A DNA stretch of 64,000 bases from Streptomyces cyaneochromogenes (GTDB lineage: Bacteria; Actinomycetota; Actinomycetes; Streptomycetales; Streptomycetaceae). A model generated the notes under the pieces. That model was not told the origin of the DNA. It saw nothing but the letters and a program-made list of their open reading frames with translations, and searched no databases. The stretch is from positions 434,001 through 498,000 of the forward strand of contig NZ_CP034539.1 of the NCBI RefSeq assembly GCF_003963535.1, in the 5' to 3' direction. Shown here piece after piece: positions 1-26,107 of the stretch. How positions within the stretch are numbered: position 1 is the stretch's first letter; every line of letters begins with the position of its first letter. Position numbers and translations under genes: made by a program.

Positions 1-157
1 GCTCGACGAATTCCAGGCATTCGGCCCGGCTCGCCTCGCCGAAAGCGGTCGTCCAGCCCTGCGGAATCTCCGCGAAAACCGGCCAGAGCGAGTGCTGGCC
101 CTCGTCGTTGACCAGCACCAGGAAAGTGCCGTTCTCGTTGTCGAAGGGATTCGTCAT
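1..157 (-). CDS. MbtH-like protein (C-terminus cut by window edge)
   Basis: MbtH proteins are small chaperone-like partners that bind NRPS adenylation domains and are often needed for their activity, especially those loading Tyr or Hpg. The visible 52 residues open [12 protein letters not shown] and carry the family pattern N-E-x-x-x-SLWP...P-x-GW, followed by a Cys in the E-A-x-R-x-E-C context. The ATG at 157 lies four bases past the TGA of the terminal NRPS gene, so the two are probably translated together and the ribosome site lies inside the NRPS 3' end. The last 15-20 residues are outside the window. Family assignment is secure; the partner A domains are inferred from position. Confidence 0.95.
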   Translation of the reverse strand, partial: MTNPFDNENGTFLVLVNDEGQHSLWPVFAEIPQGWTTAFGEASRAECLEFVE

Positions 158-161
158 GGTG

Positions 162-3100
162 TCATTCGCTTTCTGTTCGGGAGCGGTTGGCGGATTCTTC
201 GTTCGGCCCGGAAGCGGTGAGTTTCCGGGTGAGGACGCGGCCGACCGGTGGGAGATTTCCGGGGTGGAGCATCCGGTAGTGGTCGATCGGGATCTCGTGT
301 GCCTCGACGGCACCGCCGGTGTACGGCGCCCAACTGGCCCTCGCCTCGGGGACGGGGAGCTCCTCGGGGCGGTCGTGGGCGGCGATGAACAGCAGCACGT
401 CACCGCCGAAGCGGCGCGGGGTGTGGCCGGGCGCGAACCGGGCCATGTTGCCCAGCACTTCCTGCATCCGCGACAGCACCCGGTCGCCCAGGTTGCCGCG
501 CGCGTCGACGCCCGCCGACACCTCGATCTCCTGCTCCATCAGTGTCGACGCCTGCTCCTCACGGGAGACCCCGCGATCCCTCGAGACCGACTTCCCGGCG
601 TTGCTGGGGTAGGCGTCGAGCAGCGCCAACAGCGCGACCTCCTCCCCCAGTTCCTCCAGCCGGCAGGCGATCGCCTGGGCGATCATGCCACCGAAGGACC
701 AGCCGAGCAGGTGGTAGGGGCCCTCGGGCTGCGCCGCGCGAATCTCGTCGGCGTAGTCGGCGGCCATCTCCTCGATGCTGTGCGGGAGTTCCCCGGGTCC
801 GGCGAGTCCGCGCGCCTGCACGCCGTACACCGGAAGGTCGGCCGGCAGATACGGCAGCAGCGCCGCGTACGACCAGCTCAGGCCCATGCTCGGGTGCAGG
901 CAGAACAGCGGCTTCCGGCTGCCCTCGGGACGCAGCGGCAGCAGCACGCCCAGTTCGCTGCCCGCGCGGCCCGCCGGCCTGCTTGTCGGCGCGACCCGCC
1001 GCTCGCGCAGCGACAGCACGCCCTCGCCGTCACGTCGGGCCCGCTTGCCGGTCCGCAGCATCCGGCCGCCGGTCCGGTACGGGTCGGCGACGAACAGCTC
1101 CGCCGTCGGTGCCGGCCGCCCCGAGTAGCCGCGCGCCAGGGTCCCGCCCGCCACGTACAGGTCCCCCTCGACGCCGGTGGGGACCGGGCGCAGCCGGTCG
1201 TCCAGGACGTAGGCGAGCGTGTGCGGGAGCGGCCGTCCGGCCGGGAGTGCGGAGGCGGGCGGGTGCATGCCGGCGCCGAGCCGGGTCTCCAGCCAGGTGC
1301 CGCCGGTCTCGGGGGTGGCGTGACCGGTGACCCGGGTGGTGACGGCGGGTGTCCCGTGCGCCTCCTCGTCGGCGACGAGAATCTCCGCGTACGACGATGC
1401 CACCACGGTTCGTTCGGCGAGCAGGGCGCCGGTGGTGACCAGGAGGTCGGCGCGCGGCCCGTCGGCGTCGGGGGTGCCGAAGCGCACGGTGCCGCCGGCG
1501 GTCAGCGTGGCGAGCAGCGGGGTGATCAGTGACTCGACCGGGACGCGCGGGTCCAGCAGGGTCACCCCGGCGACGGGCGAGGTCTGCGCGCGGTGCGCGG
1601 CGCGGGCGGCGAGGGTGCGGTGCTCGACGACTGCGTGCGCGCCGTCCCGGGCCGGGAGGAGGAGGGCGGGGTGGCCGGGGAGTGGGGGGCGTGGGGTGGT
1701 GTTCTTGGCGCTGGGTGCGAGGGTGGCGGGTTCACCGGTCACGGATTCACCGGTCACAGGCCCGCCCACCCCAAGGCCGCCGCTCTCAGGTCCCCCGGTG
1801 TCAGCGACCAGCACCGGCGTCCCCTCGACGGGTGCCCAAGACCCGGCGCCCGCCGCACTGGTGACCACGGCGGCAGTCCGGAGCTCCCCGAGGTCGGTGT
1901 CAGGCCCGGGCACCAGGCGGAACGCGGCGCCGGATTTCAGGACCCCGGCCAGCGCGCCGACCAGCCCGGCGCCCACGGGCTGGTCGACGGCGACGACGTC
2001 CTCGGGGCCGACGCCCCGTGCCATGAGCCGCAGTGCAAGCGTCGTTGCCGCCGCGTCGAGTTGGGCGTACGTGAGGGAGCCGGTGGCGTCCGCCACCGCG
2101 ATCGCGTCCGGGCCGGCCTCCGCCTGCGCGGCCAGTGCCTCGACGATCGTCGTCTCGGGCGGTTCGGCGGCGGTGTCGTTGCCGAAGGTGAGGGCCGTGT
2201 GCCGCTCGGTGTCGTCCAGCAGCAGGTCGACGTCCGCGACCCGCAGTTCCGGGTCGTCGGCGACCTGCTCCAGGACCCGGACCAGCCGCGCGGCGAACGC
2301 GACGGCCGTGTCCCGGTCGAACAGGTCGGTGGCGTAGCGCAGTTCGCCCGTCAGGCCGCCGGGGGCGCCGTCGACGTCCTCGGTCTCGTCGAGGTGCAGC
2401 GACAGGTCGAACTCCATGGAGTCCGTACCGAGGTCGATTCGGCTGGTGTTCAGGCCCGGTAGTTGCCAGGCGTCCCACGGGTCCTCTCCCTCGTCGCGGA
2501 CGTCGAGGGCGACCTGGAAGACGGGGTGGCGGTCGGGGGTGGGTGGCAGGTCGAGGGCCTCCAGGAGCCGGGCGAAGGGTACGTCCTGGCGGCGGCGGGC
2601 CTCACGGGCCGCCTCATGCGTCCGGCCGAGGAGTTCGCTGAACGTGGGATCGCCGGAGAGGTCCGTGCGCAGGGCGAGGGGGCGTGCGAAGGCGCCGATC
2701 AGCCCTTCCAGCTCGACCTCGTCGTCGCTGCGCGGCAGCACGGTGCCGAGGGTGACGTCGTCGGCGGCGCCGAGCCTGCCGAGCAGCAGCGCGAGGGCCG
2801 CCTGGACCACGGTGAACGCGGAGGCACCGGAGGGTTCCGCCGCCCGGGTGAGCCGGGCGTGTGCCTCGGCGGCGAGTTCGACCGGCACGGATCCGGCGCG
2901 GCGGGTGGGCAGCGCCGGGCGGGCACGGTCGACGGGCAGGTCCAGGGCCTGCGGGGCGCCCTCGAGAGTGGCACGCCAGTACTGGATCTCGTCCCAGGCC
3001 AGGGTCTCGCGGTCCTGCTCACCGCTGAGCAGCTCCCGCTCCCACAGCGCGTAGTCGGCGAACTGCAGCGGCAGCGGGGCCCGTTCGGGGGCACGGCCCC

Positions 3101-6100
3101 GGCGCCGGGCGCCGTAGGCGGCGGCCAGGTCGCGCATCAGCACACCGGTCGACTGCGCGTCGGCGGCCATGCGGTGCACCAGCACGTGCAGTACGTGGTC
3201 GGTGTCGGAGAGGGCGAACAGGGTGTGGGTCCACGGCACGTCGCGGGTGAGGTCGAAGGTGTGGGCCGTCGCCCGTTCCAGCAGCGCGGGCAGCTCTTCC
3301 TCACGGGCCTCGGTCAGCCGCAGCGCGGGCCGCCCGGCCGCCGGTTCCAGCACTTGCTGGCGTACCGAGCGGCCGGTGCCGGGGAAGGTGGTGCGCAGGA
3401 TCTCGTGCCGGTCGGCGACATCGCCCAGCGCCGCCGTCAGAGCGTCCCGGTCGAGGGCGCCGTGTATGCGCAGGGCCAGCGCGTGATGCGCGGGCGCGGC
3501 GTGGTCGTCGTCGGCGAGTCGGTCCAGCAGCCAGGTGCGCAGCTGGCCGGCGGTGACGGGCAGCGGGTCCGGGCGGTCCTCGGTCTGCCGGAGCACGGGC
3601 CGGACCTTGGCGGCGAGCGCCCGCGCCACGCCTGCGGGGGTGGGCGCGGAGAACAGTTGCCGGATGGGCAGGTCGACGCCGAGTTCCTCGCGGATCCGGC
3701 GCGCGAGGCGCATCCCCAGGCCGGAGTCGCCGCCGAGTTCGAAGAAGTTGTCCTCGGCGCCGACCTCGTCGAGGGCGAGGACCTCGGCGAACAGCGTGCA
3801 CATCAGCTGCTCGGTCTCGCTCTGCGGGGCGCGTCCGGCTGACCGCGAGACGAAGTCGGGGGCGGGCAGCGCCTTGCGGTCGACCTTGCCGTTGGCGGTC
3901 ACCGGCAAGGTGACCATGGCCATCACCATCGCCGGGACCATGTACTCCGGCAGCACCTGCGCGACCTGTTCGCGGACCCGTTCGGGGTCGAGGTCCTGTC
4001 CGTCGGCGACCACATAGCCGATCAGCCGTTTCTCTCCGGGCCCGTCGTCACGGGCGGCGACCACGGCCTGCCGGACGCCGGGCTGTGCGGCCAGCGCGGA
4101 CTCCACCTCGCCGAGTTCCACCCGGAAGCCGCGGACCTTGACCTGGGCGTCGGCCCGCCCCACGAAGACCAGTTGACCGTCGTCGGTCCAGCGCACCAGG
4201 TCCCCGGTGCGGTACATCCGCCGGCCCTGTGCGTACGGTTCGGGCACGAACCGCTCGGCGGTCAGGGCGGCCCGCCCGGCGTAGCCGTGGGCGACGCCCT
4301 CACCGGCGATGTACAGCTCGCCGGGTACCCCGGCCGGCACCGGCTGGAGGAAGGCGTCCAGGACGTAGACCCGACGCCCCGTCAGCGGCCGTCCGATCGG
4401 CAGCGTGCCGGTGCCGGGCGAGCCGGGTTCGACGAGGTGCCAGGTGGCGCACAGCGTGGTCTCCGTCGGCCCGTACAGATGCCGGATCCGCAGGCCCGGG
4501 CAGACCTGCCGTACCCGCTGCACGGCCTGCGGCGGGACGACGTCGCCGCCGGTCAGCACCTCGCGCAGCCCGCTGAAGCACTCCGGTGCCTCCTCGGCGA
4601 GCACCCTGAAGGTGCCCGCGGTCAGATGCAGCACGCTCACCCCGGCGGCGATCTCCTCGCGGATCCGCAGCGCGTCGACCACGCCCGGCTCCGCGACCAC
4701 CACGCGGGCCCCGGACACCAGCGGCACCCACATCTCGAACAGCGTGGCGTCGAAGGCGTGCGGGGCGTGCAGCAGGACCGCGTCGTCGGGGCGCACGTCC
4801 CAGCCCGCGTCCCCGGCGAGCGCGGCGACGGCGCCGTGCGGCACGGCCACGCCTTTGGGCGTCCCCGTCGAGCCGGAGGTGTACATCACGTACGCGATGT
4901 CGTCGGCGCTCAGCGGTGCGACCGGCGGCTCGCCCGTGCCGGCGGCGAGGTCGTCGAGGACGAGCGGCGCCACCGGGGTGTCCTCGGGCACGGCGCCCCG
5001 CGTCGAGCGGGTGCACAGCACGGCGGCCGGCGCGGAGTCCTTCAGCAGGAACGTGATCCGCTCGGCCGGGTCGGTCACGTCGACGGGCACGTACGCGGCG
5101 CCGGTCCGCCAGATCGCGAGCAGCGCGGCCGGCAGTTCGGCCGAGCGTTCCATGAGGACGGCGACCCGGTCGCCGCGCCCCACGCCCCGCCGCGCCAGAG
5201 AGCTCGCGAGCCGGGCCGCGCCGGCGTCCAGCTCGGCGTACGTCAGGGTCCGCTTGCCGTCGACGACGGCGACGGCGTCCGGGGTGCGGGCGGCCTGCCG
5301 GGCGAACAGCTCGGGCACCGAACCGCCGGGCAGGGCCGCCTCCTCGGTGGCGTTCCACTCGCGCAGCACCCGCTCGCGCTCGGGCCCGCCGACCGCGGTG
5401 AGCCGGCCGACGGGCACGGCCGGGTCGGCGACCAGCTGTTCCAGCACGCGGATCAGCCGGTCCAGCACCGACTCGGCGGTGGCGCGGTCGAACAGCTCCA
5501 GCTGGTGGTCGAGTTTGACGTGGAGTCGGTCACCGGGGGCGACGACCAGCGTGAACGGGTAGTGGGCGGTGTCGCGGGAGAGTTTCGCCGGGCGCATGGT
5601 GAGGCCCTGGGGGCCGGGCTTGCCGGGCGCGTGCGGGAAGTTCTCGTAGACGACGAGGGTGTCGAAGACGGCTCCGGGGCCGCCGAGGCGCTGCACCTCG
5701 GGCAGTCCGAGGTGCTGATGGGCGATCAGCCCGGCCTGCCGCTCCTGGAGGGAGGTGAGCATCTCGACGGCGGGCTGCCGCCCGTCCAGGGGCACCCGCA
5801 CCGGCAGGGTGTTGATCAGCAGTCCCACCATGGACTCCACGCCGGGCAGTTCCGCGGGGCGGCCGGAGACGGTGGCGCCGAACACCACGTCGGTACGCCC
5901 GGCGAGCTGGCCCAGCACGACCGCCCAGGCGCCCTGCACGACCGTGTTGAGCGTCAGCCCGTGGCCGCGGGCCAGGCTCACCAGGCCCGCCGTCAGCTCC
6001 TCGGAGAGGTCGGTGAGCACGAAGCCGGAGTCGGGCAGCCGGGTGAGGTCCGCGGGCGCGACCAGCGTCGGCTCGTCGAGACCGGCCAGCTCGGCCCGCC

Positions 6101-6695
6101 ACACGTCCCGTGCCCGCTGCTTGTCCTGCCGGTTCAGCCAGGCGAGGTAGTCGCGGTAGGAGGCGGTGGGCGGCAGCCCGGAGGCGTCGCCGCCGCCCGC
6201 GTACAGGGCGGACAGCTCGCTCATCACGACCGGCATCGACCAGCCGTCCATCAGCACGTGGTGGCTGGTGACGACCATCCAGTGCCGGGTCTCGGCGAGT
6301 TTCACCAGGGCGATCCGCAGCAGCGGGGCCGCGGCCAGGTCGAAGCGCCGGCCCAGTTCCTCGCCGGCCACCCGGTCGGCGACGGCGGTCGCCTCGGCCT
6401 CCGGCCGGTCGCTGACGTCCTCCTCGTGCCACGGCAGGGTCACCTCGCGGGCGATGACCTGCACCATCTGGGCGCCGCTGACATGGCGGAAGCAGGCGCG
6501 CAGGGCCGCGTGCCGGGCCACCAGCGCCTCCCAGGCGGCGCGCAGCCGGGCGCCGTCCACCGGTCCGTCGAGCGCGAGCACGGCCTGCACGGTGTAGACG
6601 TCGGGGCCGCCGCGGTCGTCCAGGGCGGCGTGGAACAGCAGACCCTCCTGGAGCGGGGACAGCGGCCACACGTCTTCGACAAGGGATCGGGGCAT
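162..6695 (-). CDS. comD-like: NRPS module 7: C-A(Hpg)-T-X-[dead A]-TE, complestatin ComD-like
   Basis: Terminal assembly-line enzyme of about 2177 residues. C domain about 1-440 (SHHVLMDGW active site near 145). A domain about 455-955 ([10 protein letters not shown] near 606; specificity residues D-A-F-H-L-G-L-L-C plus the A10 Lys, a 4-hydroxyphenylglycine type). T domain with GGDSG near 988. A second condensation-like domain about 1040-1495 has a degenerate centre (HRMAADAQS), the signature of the glycopeptide X domain that recruits P450 cross-linking enzymes. Next is a vestigial A-like region (about 1510-1900), then a thioesterase with GWSFGG near 2000 and a late His in IDHYRML. The ATG at 6695 is preferred over the upstream GTG at 6710 because GAGGAG sits seven bases before it. 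It should receive the hexapeptide from module 6, add the last Hpg, hold it for oxidation, then release it. Specificity calls are by eye. Confidence 0.93.
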   Translation of the reverse strand: MPRSLVEDVWPLSPLQEGLLFHAALDDRGGPDVYTVQAVLALDGPVDGARLRAAWEALVARHAALRACFRHVSGAQMVQVIAREVTLPWHEEDVSDRPEAEATAVADRVAGEELGRRFDLAAAPLLRIALVKLAETRHWMVVTSHHVLMDGWSMPVVMSELSALYAGGGDASGLPPTASYRDYLAWLNRQDKQRARDVWRAELAGLDEPTLVAPADLTRLPDSGFVLTDLSEELTAGLVSLARGHGLTLNTVVQGAWAVVLGQLAGRTDVVFGATVSGRPAELPGVESMVGLLINTLPVRVPLDGRQPAVEMLTSLQERQAGLIAHQHLGLPEVQRLGGPGAVFDTLVVYENFPHAPGKPGPQGLTMRPAKLSRDTAHYPFTLVVAPGDRLHVKLDHQLELFDRATAESVLDRLIRVLEQLVADPAVPVGRLTAVGGPERERVLREWNATEEAALPGGSVPELFARQAARTPDAVAVVDGKRTLTYAELDAGAARLASSLARRGVGRGDRVAVLMERSAELPAALLAIWRTGAAYVPVDVTDPAERITFLLKDSAPAAVLCTRSTRGAVPEDTPVAPLVLDDLAAGTGEPPVAPLSADDIAYVMYTSGSTGTPKGVAVPHGAVAALAGDAGWDVRPDDAVLLHAPHAFDATLFEMWVPLVSGARVVVAEPGVVDALRIREEIAAGVSVLHLTAGTFRVLAEEAPECFSGLREVLTGGDVVPPQAVQRVRQVCPGLRIRHLYGPTETTLCATWHLVEPGSPGTGTLPIGRPLTGRRVYVLDAFLQPVPAGVPGELYIAGEGVAHGYAGRAALTAERFVPEPYAQGRRMYRTGDLVRWTDDGQLVFVGRADAQVKVRGFRVELGEVESALAAQPGVRQAVVAARDDGPGEKRLIGYVVADGQDLDPERVREQVAQVLPEYMVPAMVMAMVTLPVTANGKVDRKALPAPDFVSRSAGRAPQSETEQLMCTLFAEVLALDEVGAEDNFFELGGDSGLGMRLARRIREELGVDLPIRQLFSAPTPAGVARALAAKVRPVLRQTEDRPDPLPVTAGQLRTWLLDRLADDDHAAPAHHALALRIHGALDRDALTAALGDVADRHEILRTTFPGTGRSVRQQVLEPAAGRPALRLTEAREEELPALLERATAHTFDLTRDVPWTHTLFALSDTDHVLHVLVHRMAADAQSTGVLMRDLAAAYGARRRGRAPERAPLPLQFADYALWERELLSGEQDRETLAWDEIQYWRATLEGAPQALDLPVDRARPALPTRRAGSVPVELAAEAHARLTRAAEPSGASAFTVVQAALALLLGRLGAADDVTLGTVLPRSDDEVELEGLIGAFARPLALRTDLSGDPTFSELLGRTHEAAREARRRQDVPFARLLEALDLPPTPDRHPVFQVALDVRDEGEDPWDAWQLPGLNTSRIDLGTDSMEFDLSLHLDETEDVDGAPGGLTGELRYATDLFDRDTAVAFAARLVRVLEQVADDPELRVADVDLLLDDTERHTALTFGNDTAAEPPETTIVEALAAQAEAGPDAIAVADATGSLTYAQLDAAATTLALRLMARGVGPEDVVAVDQPVGAGLVGALAGVLKSGAAFRLVPGPDTDLGELRTAAVVTSAAGAGSWAPVEGTPVLVADTGGPESGGLGVGGPVTGESVTGEPATLAPSAKNTTPRPPLPGHPALLLPARDGAHAVVEHRTLAARAAHRAQTSPVAGVTLLDPRVPVESLITPLLATLTAGGTVRFGTPDADGPRADLLVTTGALLAERTVVASSYAEILVADEEAHGTPAVTTRVTGHATPETGGTWLETRLGAGMHPPASALPAGRPLPHTLAYVLDDRLRPVPTGVEGDLYVAGGTLARGYSGRPAPTAELFVADPYRTGGRMLRTGKRARRDGEGVLSLRERRVAPTSRPAGRAGSELGVLLPLRPEGSRKPLFCLHPSMGLSWSYAALLPYLPADLPVYGVQARGLAGPGELPHSIEEMAADYADEIRAAQPEGPYHLLGWSFGGMIAQAIACRLEELGEEVALLALLDAYPSNAGKSVSRDRGVSREEQASTLMEQEIEVSAGVDARGNLGDRVLSRMQEVLGNMARFAPGHTPRRFGGDVLLFIAAHDRPEELPVPEARASWAPYTGGAVEAHEIPIDHYRMLHPGNLPPVGRVLTRKLTASGPNEESANRSRTESE
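996..2168 (-). other. Vestigial adenylation-like region between X and TE
   Basis: About 390 residues of module 7. The A2-like start ([44 protein letters not shown]) and the A6-A7 end ([40 protein letters not shown]) are clear. The P-loop T-S-G-x-T-G-x-P-K-G is replaced by [13 protein letters not shown] just before VVEHRTLA. The YGPTE core is absent, the A7 Asp has become Lys (RTGKRA), and A8-A10 with the catalytic Lys are missing. No carrier domain follows. It cannot be an active adenylation domain and looks like the relic of an eighth module. The boundaries are approximate. Confidence 0.8.
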
Positions 6696-6729
6696 CGCGG
6701 TACTCCTCACAAAGGCTTGCGGTCGTCTG

Positions 6730-21495
<14,766 letters not shown>

Positions 21496-21565
21496 CGCGT
21501 AACTCCTCAGAGACAAGCGTGTGCCGGGCGGACCGGCCGCCCACAGGCCGGTATGGGGCGGGGGA

Positions 21566-24500
21566 TTACGGGTGCTCGTCGGCGAACTCCGCTTCGAGTT
21601 CGTCGACTTCGTCCTGATCGAGGTCGAGCAGGGTGAAGTCGGAGGCGGTGTGGCCGCCGGCCGCCGGGTGCGCGGTGTGCGCGGCCAGGCCGTCCAGCAG
21701 CCGCAGCCAGATCCGGCCGAGCTGTTGGACGCAGGCGGTGTCGAGCGGGCCGGAGGGGTGGCTCAGCAGCAGGGTGAGTTCGGGGCCTTCGGCGCCGTCG
21801 CGGATCACCGCTCCCGCGCCGAGGGCGTGCTTGACGGGCATGTCCGAGTCGTTCGAGGCGCCGAGCGCGGACGGTCCGGCGGGCTGCCAGGCGGCCACGT
21901 CCGCCGTGGGGGCGGGGAAGCGGCCGAGGTAGTTGAAACCCACCTGGGGGGTGGGGAGCGCGGCCAGCAGCGGCGCCGTCTCCGGGTTGAGGTGGCGCAG
22001 CAGTCCGTGGCCGAGTCCGTCGCCGGGCACGGCCCGGACCTGGTCCTTCACCGCCTTCAGCAGCGCCCCCGCGGCCGGTCCGCCGGCGCCCGCGTCATCG
22101 AGGTCGACGCCCGTCAGATCGATCCGGACGGGGTGGACGCTGGTGAACCAGCCGACCGTGCGGGACAGGTCCGCGCCGGACACCGCCGTACGGCCATGAC
22201 CTTCGACATCGACGAGAACGTCATGGTTCGTACCGGGGCGCCACTCTACGACGGCTGCGGCGAGCGTGGCGAGGAGCACCTCGTGGACACCGCAGTGGAA
22301 GACAGCGGGGGTGCGGCCGACGATCACCCGCGCCCGCGCCGACGGCACGGTCCAGACATGGCGTTCGAGGGTGGCAGCCGTGTCCCGGGTCGGGTCGAGC
22401 GCCCGTGTGCCGATGGGCGTCTCCGGGGCGCCGAGCACCTTGCGCCAGCCGTCCAGCTCCGCGAGCCGGTCCTCGTGCCGCGCCTCGGACTCCAGCAGGG
22501 CCGCCCAGCGCCGGAACGAGGTGCCCACCGCGCCCAGTTCCGCCGCGCGGCCCCGCGCCGCCGCCTCGCACGCGGCCCGCAGATCCGGCAGCAGGATCCG
22601 CCAGGACACCCCGTCGACGACGAGGTGGTGCGCCACGAGGGCGAGCCGCCCCACCTGGTCGGGGCCGGCGTCCACCCAGACCAGTCGCACCATCACGCCG
22701 GCCTTCGGGTCCAGCCGCCCCGCCGCCGCACGCGCGGCCCGCTCCACGGCCCCGTCCAGCTCACCGGGGTCGGTCACCCGCAGCACGGAGATCAACCCCG
22801 AGGGCTCGATGCCACCCCGCTCCCCCACCACGAGCTGCGTCCCGTCCGCCAGCCGGGCCCGCAGCATGTCGTGTGTGTCGAGCAGGACGCCCAGCCCGGC
22901 GGCGAGGGTGTCGACGCCCAGCGCGGGCGGTGCGCCGACCACCGTCCACTGGGCGAATCCGGGACGGGCGGCGGTGGCGCCGGCGGCCACGAGGGCGGGG
23001 GTGGGCGGGACGGGGCCGGTCTCGACGTCCTGGGTGGCCTCGTCGTCGGTCTCCAGCCGGGCCACGGCGGCGATGGCGGCCGGGGTCTCGTTCTCGAAGA
23101 CGTCCTGGGCGCTGAACACCACGCCCCGGCGGGTGCCGCGCGCGGCGAGCTGCATCGACATGATGGAGTCGCCGCCCAGCGTGAAGAAGCTGTCCTCCAC
23201 ACCGACCCGCTCCCGGCCGAGCACCTCGGCGAACAGCTCGACCAGGAGCTTCTCGGCGGGGCTGCGCGGCTCCCGGCTCGCGGACGCGGCGAACTTTGGA
23301 GCGGGCAGGGACTTGTGGTCGACCTTGCCGTTGACGGTCAGCGGCAGCGAGTCGAGCACGATCAGGGCGGCCGGGACCATGTACTCGGGCAGTCGGCCGG
23401 CCAGCTGTGCGCGGACGGCCTCGGTGTCCAGGTCCCCGCCGCTCGGCACGAGGTAGCCGATGAGCCGTTTCTCGCCGGGCCGGTCCTCGCGGGCGGCCAC
23501 GATCGCCTGGGCCACATCGGGCAGCGCGCCCAACGCGGCCTCGACCTCGCCGAGTTCGACCCTGAAGCCCCGGATCTTCACCTGCGCGTCGGCCCGGCCG
23601 ACGAAGACCAGCTCGACGCCGGTGGTCCAGCGCACCAGGTCGCCGGTGCGGTACATCCGCTCCCCTGCGGCGAACGGCGAGGCCACGAACCGCTCCGCCG
23701 ACAGAGCGGCCCGCCCGAGATAGCCGCGCGCCAGCCCGGCACCGGCGACGTACAGCTCACCGGTCACTCCGGGCGGCACCGGCTGGAGGAAGGGGTCGAG
23801 GACGTAGACCTGACGGTTGTTGAGCGGCCGGCCCAGCGGCAGGACGTCGCCCTGCTCCTCGCCGGGCTCGAACAGATGCCAGGTCGCGCAAAGGGAGACC
23901 TCGGTGGGCCCGTAGAGGTGCCGGACGCGGACGCCGGGGCAGGCCGCGCGCACCCGCTCCACCGCCTCCAGCGGTACGACATCGCCGCCAGTGAGGACTT
24001 CATGAACGCCGTCGAAGCAGTCGGGCGCCTCCTCGGCCAGCACCCGGAACAGCCCGGCGGTGAGGTGCACATGAGTCACTCCGGCAGCGATGTGCCGCCG
24101 TACGGCCGCCGCGTCCATCGCCACACCCGGCTCGGCGACCACCACCCGAGCCCCGCTCGCCAGCGGAACCCACACCTCGAACAACGAGATGTCGAAGGCA
24201 TGCGGGGCATGGAACAGCACCGCGTCACCGGGGCCCACACCCCAGCCCGGCTCCCCGACCAGCGCCGCCACGCTCGCATGCGGCACGGCGACGCCCTTCG
24301 GCGTCCCGGTCGAGCCGGACGTGTACATCACATACGCGATGTCCTCTTCGGCCGTCGCCACCACCGGGGGCTCGCCCTCGGAGGTGAGGGCCGAGGGGTC
24401 GTCAAGGGTCACGACGGGCGCGGAGTCCTTCAGCACGAACGCGACCCGCTCCGCCGGATACGCACTGTCCACCGGAACGTACGCCGCCCCCGTCTTCCAC

Positions 24501-26107
24501 ACGCCCAGCAGCGCCCCGATCAGGTCGATGGACCGCTCCAGCCGGACCGCCACCCGATCACCCAGGCCGACCCCGCGGCCCCGCAAGCAGGTCGCCACGC
24601 GGTCCGAAGCCGCGTCCAACTCCCCGTAGGACACCCGCCGTTCACCGTCGACGACAGCGACCGCGTCCGGCGCCTGCGCCACCCGCGCGCGGAACTGCTC
24701 CAGCACCGAGGAACCCGGCGGGACCTCCCCGGCGGTGGCGTTCCAGCCCTCCACCACCAGCCCGCGCTCCAGCCGCCCCACCAGGCCGACCCGGCCCACC
24801 AGCACCGACGGGTCGGAGACCAGCTGCTCCAGCACCCACTGCAGCCGGCCCAGCAGGTCCCGGGCCACGTCGGTGTCGAGCGCATCGGGCCGGTAGGTCA
24901 CATGGACCTTCATGGGCCGTCCCGGCGTCACGCCGAGGGTCAGCGCGTAGTGGGTCGCCTGGTGGCCCTCGACGTGGGTGAAGGCGAGCGCTCCGGGCGC
25001 CGATGCCGCGTCGGGCGGCTGGGGGTAGTTCTCGAACATGAGCATGGTGTCGAAGACCGCGCCCGGTCCGCCCACCCGCTGGATCTCGGGCAGGCTGAGG
25101 TGCTGGTGGGCGAGGAGCGCCGACTGGCGGGCCTGAAGCTCGGTCAGCAGCCGCAGCACGGGCTGGTCGGCGTCCAGCCGGACCCGTACGGGCACGCTGT
25201 TGATGAACAGGCCCACCATCGCCTCGACGCCGGGCAGTTCGGCGGGCCGGCCGGCGACGGTCGCGCCGAAGACGACGTCCGTGCGGCCGGTCAGCCGGGC
25301 CAGAAGCATCGCCCAGGCGCCCTGCATCACGGTGTTGACGGTCAGTCCGTGGCGGCGGGCGAGGGTGGCGAGGGCGTCGGAGAGTTCGGTGGAGAGGGGC
25401 AGCTCCTGCTTCTCGGGCAGCGCGGGGGTGCGCTCCGGGTCGGCGGGGGCGACCAGGGTGGGGCCGTCGGCGTCCGCCAGTTCGGTCCGCCAGGCCTCGC
25501 GGGCCGCCTCCTTGTCCTGCCGGGACAGCCAGGCCAGGTGATCGCGGAAGGAGGGCGCCGGGCCGAGGCCGGAGGCGTCGCCGCCGGCCGCGTAGACGGC
25601 GGCGAGTTCGGTGAGCATGACCGGCATCGACCAGCCGTCCAGCAGGATGTGATGGGAGGTCATCACGGTCCAGTGCCGTTCGGGGCTGAGCCGGACGAGC
25701 AGCAGCCGGAGCAGGGGCGCCTTGGCGAGGTCGAAGCGCTCCGCCCGCTCCTCGGCGGCCAGCCGCCGCACCTCGGCGAGGGCCTCCGCCTCGGTCAGGT
25801 CCGGTTCCGACAGATCGGCCTCGCGCCAGCGCAGGGCGACCTCGCGCGGGATGAGCTGCACGGTCCGGCCCGACTTGCGGCGGTGGAAGCTGGCCCGTAG
25901 AGCGGAGTGCCGGTGCAGCAAGGCCCGCCAGGAGGCGCGCAGCCGGCCGGCGTCGATGGGTCCGTTCAGCAGGTCGGTGCGCTGGATGGTGTAGAGGTCG
26001 GGCCCCTGTCCGCCGTACTCGGCGTGAAAGAGCAGACCTTCCTGCAACGGGGACAGGGGCCAGACCTCGGCGAGCGCCGAGCCGTGGACCGGGGGTGTGG
26101 ACGTCAC
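21566..26107 (-). CDS. comB-like: NRPS module 3: C-A(Hpg)-T-E, ComB-like
   Basis: Single-module protein of 1513 residues. C domain 1-445 (SHHILLDGW), A domain about 460-935 ([10 protein letters not shown]; pocket residues D-I-F-H-L-G-L-L-C, the 4-hydroxyphenylglycine code), T domain with GGDSIMSMQ near 979, E domain about 1035-1490 with an intact [15 protein letters not shown] and a late GFNYLGRF. It should add D-Hpg as residue 3. The GTG start at 26107 overlaps the TGA of the upstream NRPS gene by four bases (GTGA), with GGAGGA about eight bases before it, so translation is probably coupled. The C-terminal TPSDF-type and N-terminal EVWPLSPLQ segments look like paired communication-mediating termini. 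Confidence 0.93.
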   Translation of the reverse strand: MTSTPPVHGSALAEVWPLSPLQEGLLFHAEYGGQGPDLYTIQRTDLLNGPIDAGRLRASWRALLHRHSALRASFHRRKSGRTVQLIPREVALRWREADLSEPDLTEAEALAEVRRLAAEERAERFDLAKAPLLRLLLVRLSPERHWTVMTSHHILLDGWSMPVMLTELAAVYAAGGDASGLGPAPSFRDHLAWLSRQDKEAAREAWRTELADADGPTLVAPADPERTPALPEKQELPLSTELSDALATLARRHGLTVNTVMQGAWAMLLARLTGRTDVVFGATVAGRPAELPGVEAMVGLFINSVPVRVRLDADQPVLRLLTELQARQSALLAHQHLSLPEIQRVGGPGAVFDTMLMFENYPQPPDAASAPGALAFTHVEGHQATHYALTLGVTPGRPMKVHVTYRPDALDTDVARDLLGRLQWVLEQLVSDPSVLVGRVGLVGRLERGLVVEGWNATAGEVPPGSSVLEQFRARVAQAPDAVAVVDGERRVSYGELDAASDRVATCLRGRGVGLGDRVAVRLERSIDLIGALLGVWKTGAAYVPVDSAYPAERVAFVLKDSAPVVTLDDPSALTSEGEPPVVATAEEDIAYVMYTSGSTGTPKGVAVPHASVAALVGEPGWGVGPGDAVLFHAPHAFDISLFEVWVPLASGARVVVAEPGVAMDAAAVRRHIAAGVTHVHLTAGLFRVLAEEAPDCFDGVHEVLTGGDVVPLEAVERVRAACPGVRVRHLYGPTEVSLCATWHLFEPGEEQGDVLPLGRPLNNRQVYVLDPFLQPVPPGVTGELYVAGAGLARGYLGRAALSAERFVASPFAAGERMYRTGDLVRWTTGVELVFVGRADAQVKIRGFRVELGEVEAALGALPDVAQAIVAAREDRPGEKRLIGYLVPSGGDLDTEAVRAQLAGRLPEYMVPAALIVLDSLPLTVNGKVDHKSLPAPKFAASASREPRSPAEKLLVELFAEVLGRERVGVEDSFFTLGGDSIMSMQLAARGTRRGVVFSAQDVFENETPAAIAAVARLETDDEATQDVETGPVPPTPALVAAGATAARPGFAQWTVVGAPPALGVDTLAAGLGVLLDTHDMLRARLADGTQLVVGERGGIEPSGLISVLRVTDPGELDGAVERAARAAAGRLDPKAGVMVRLVWVDAGPDQVGRLALVAHHLVVDGVSWRILLPDLRAACEAAARGRAAELGAVGTSFRRWAALLESEARHEDRLAELDGWRKVLGAPETPIGTRALDPTRDTAATLERHVWTVPSARARVIVGRTPAVFHCGVHEVLLATLAAAVVEWRPGTNHDVLVDVEGHGRTAVSGADLSRTVGWFTSVHPVRIDLTGVDLDDAGAGGPAAGALLKAVKDQVRAVPGDGLGHGLLRHLNPETAPLLAALPTPQVGFNYLGRFPAPTADVAAWQPAGPSALGASNDSDMPVKHALGAGAVIRDGAEGPELTLLLSHPSGPLDTACVQQLGRIWLRLLDGLAAHTAHPAAGGHTASDFTLLDLDQDEVDELEAEFADEHP

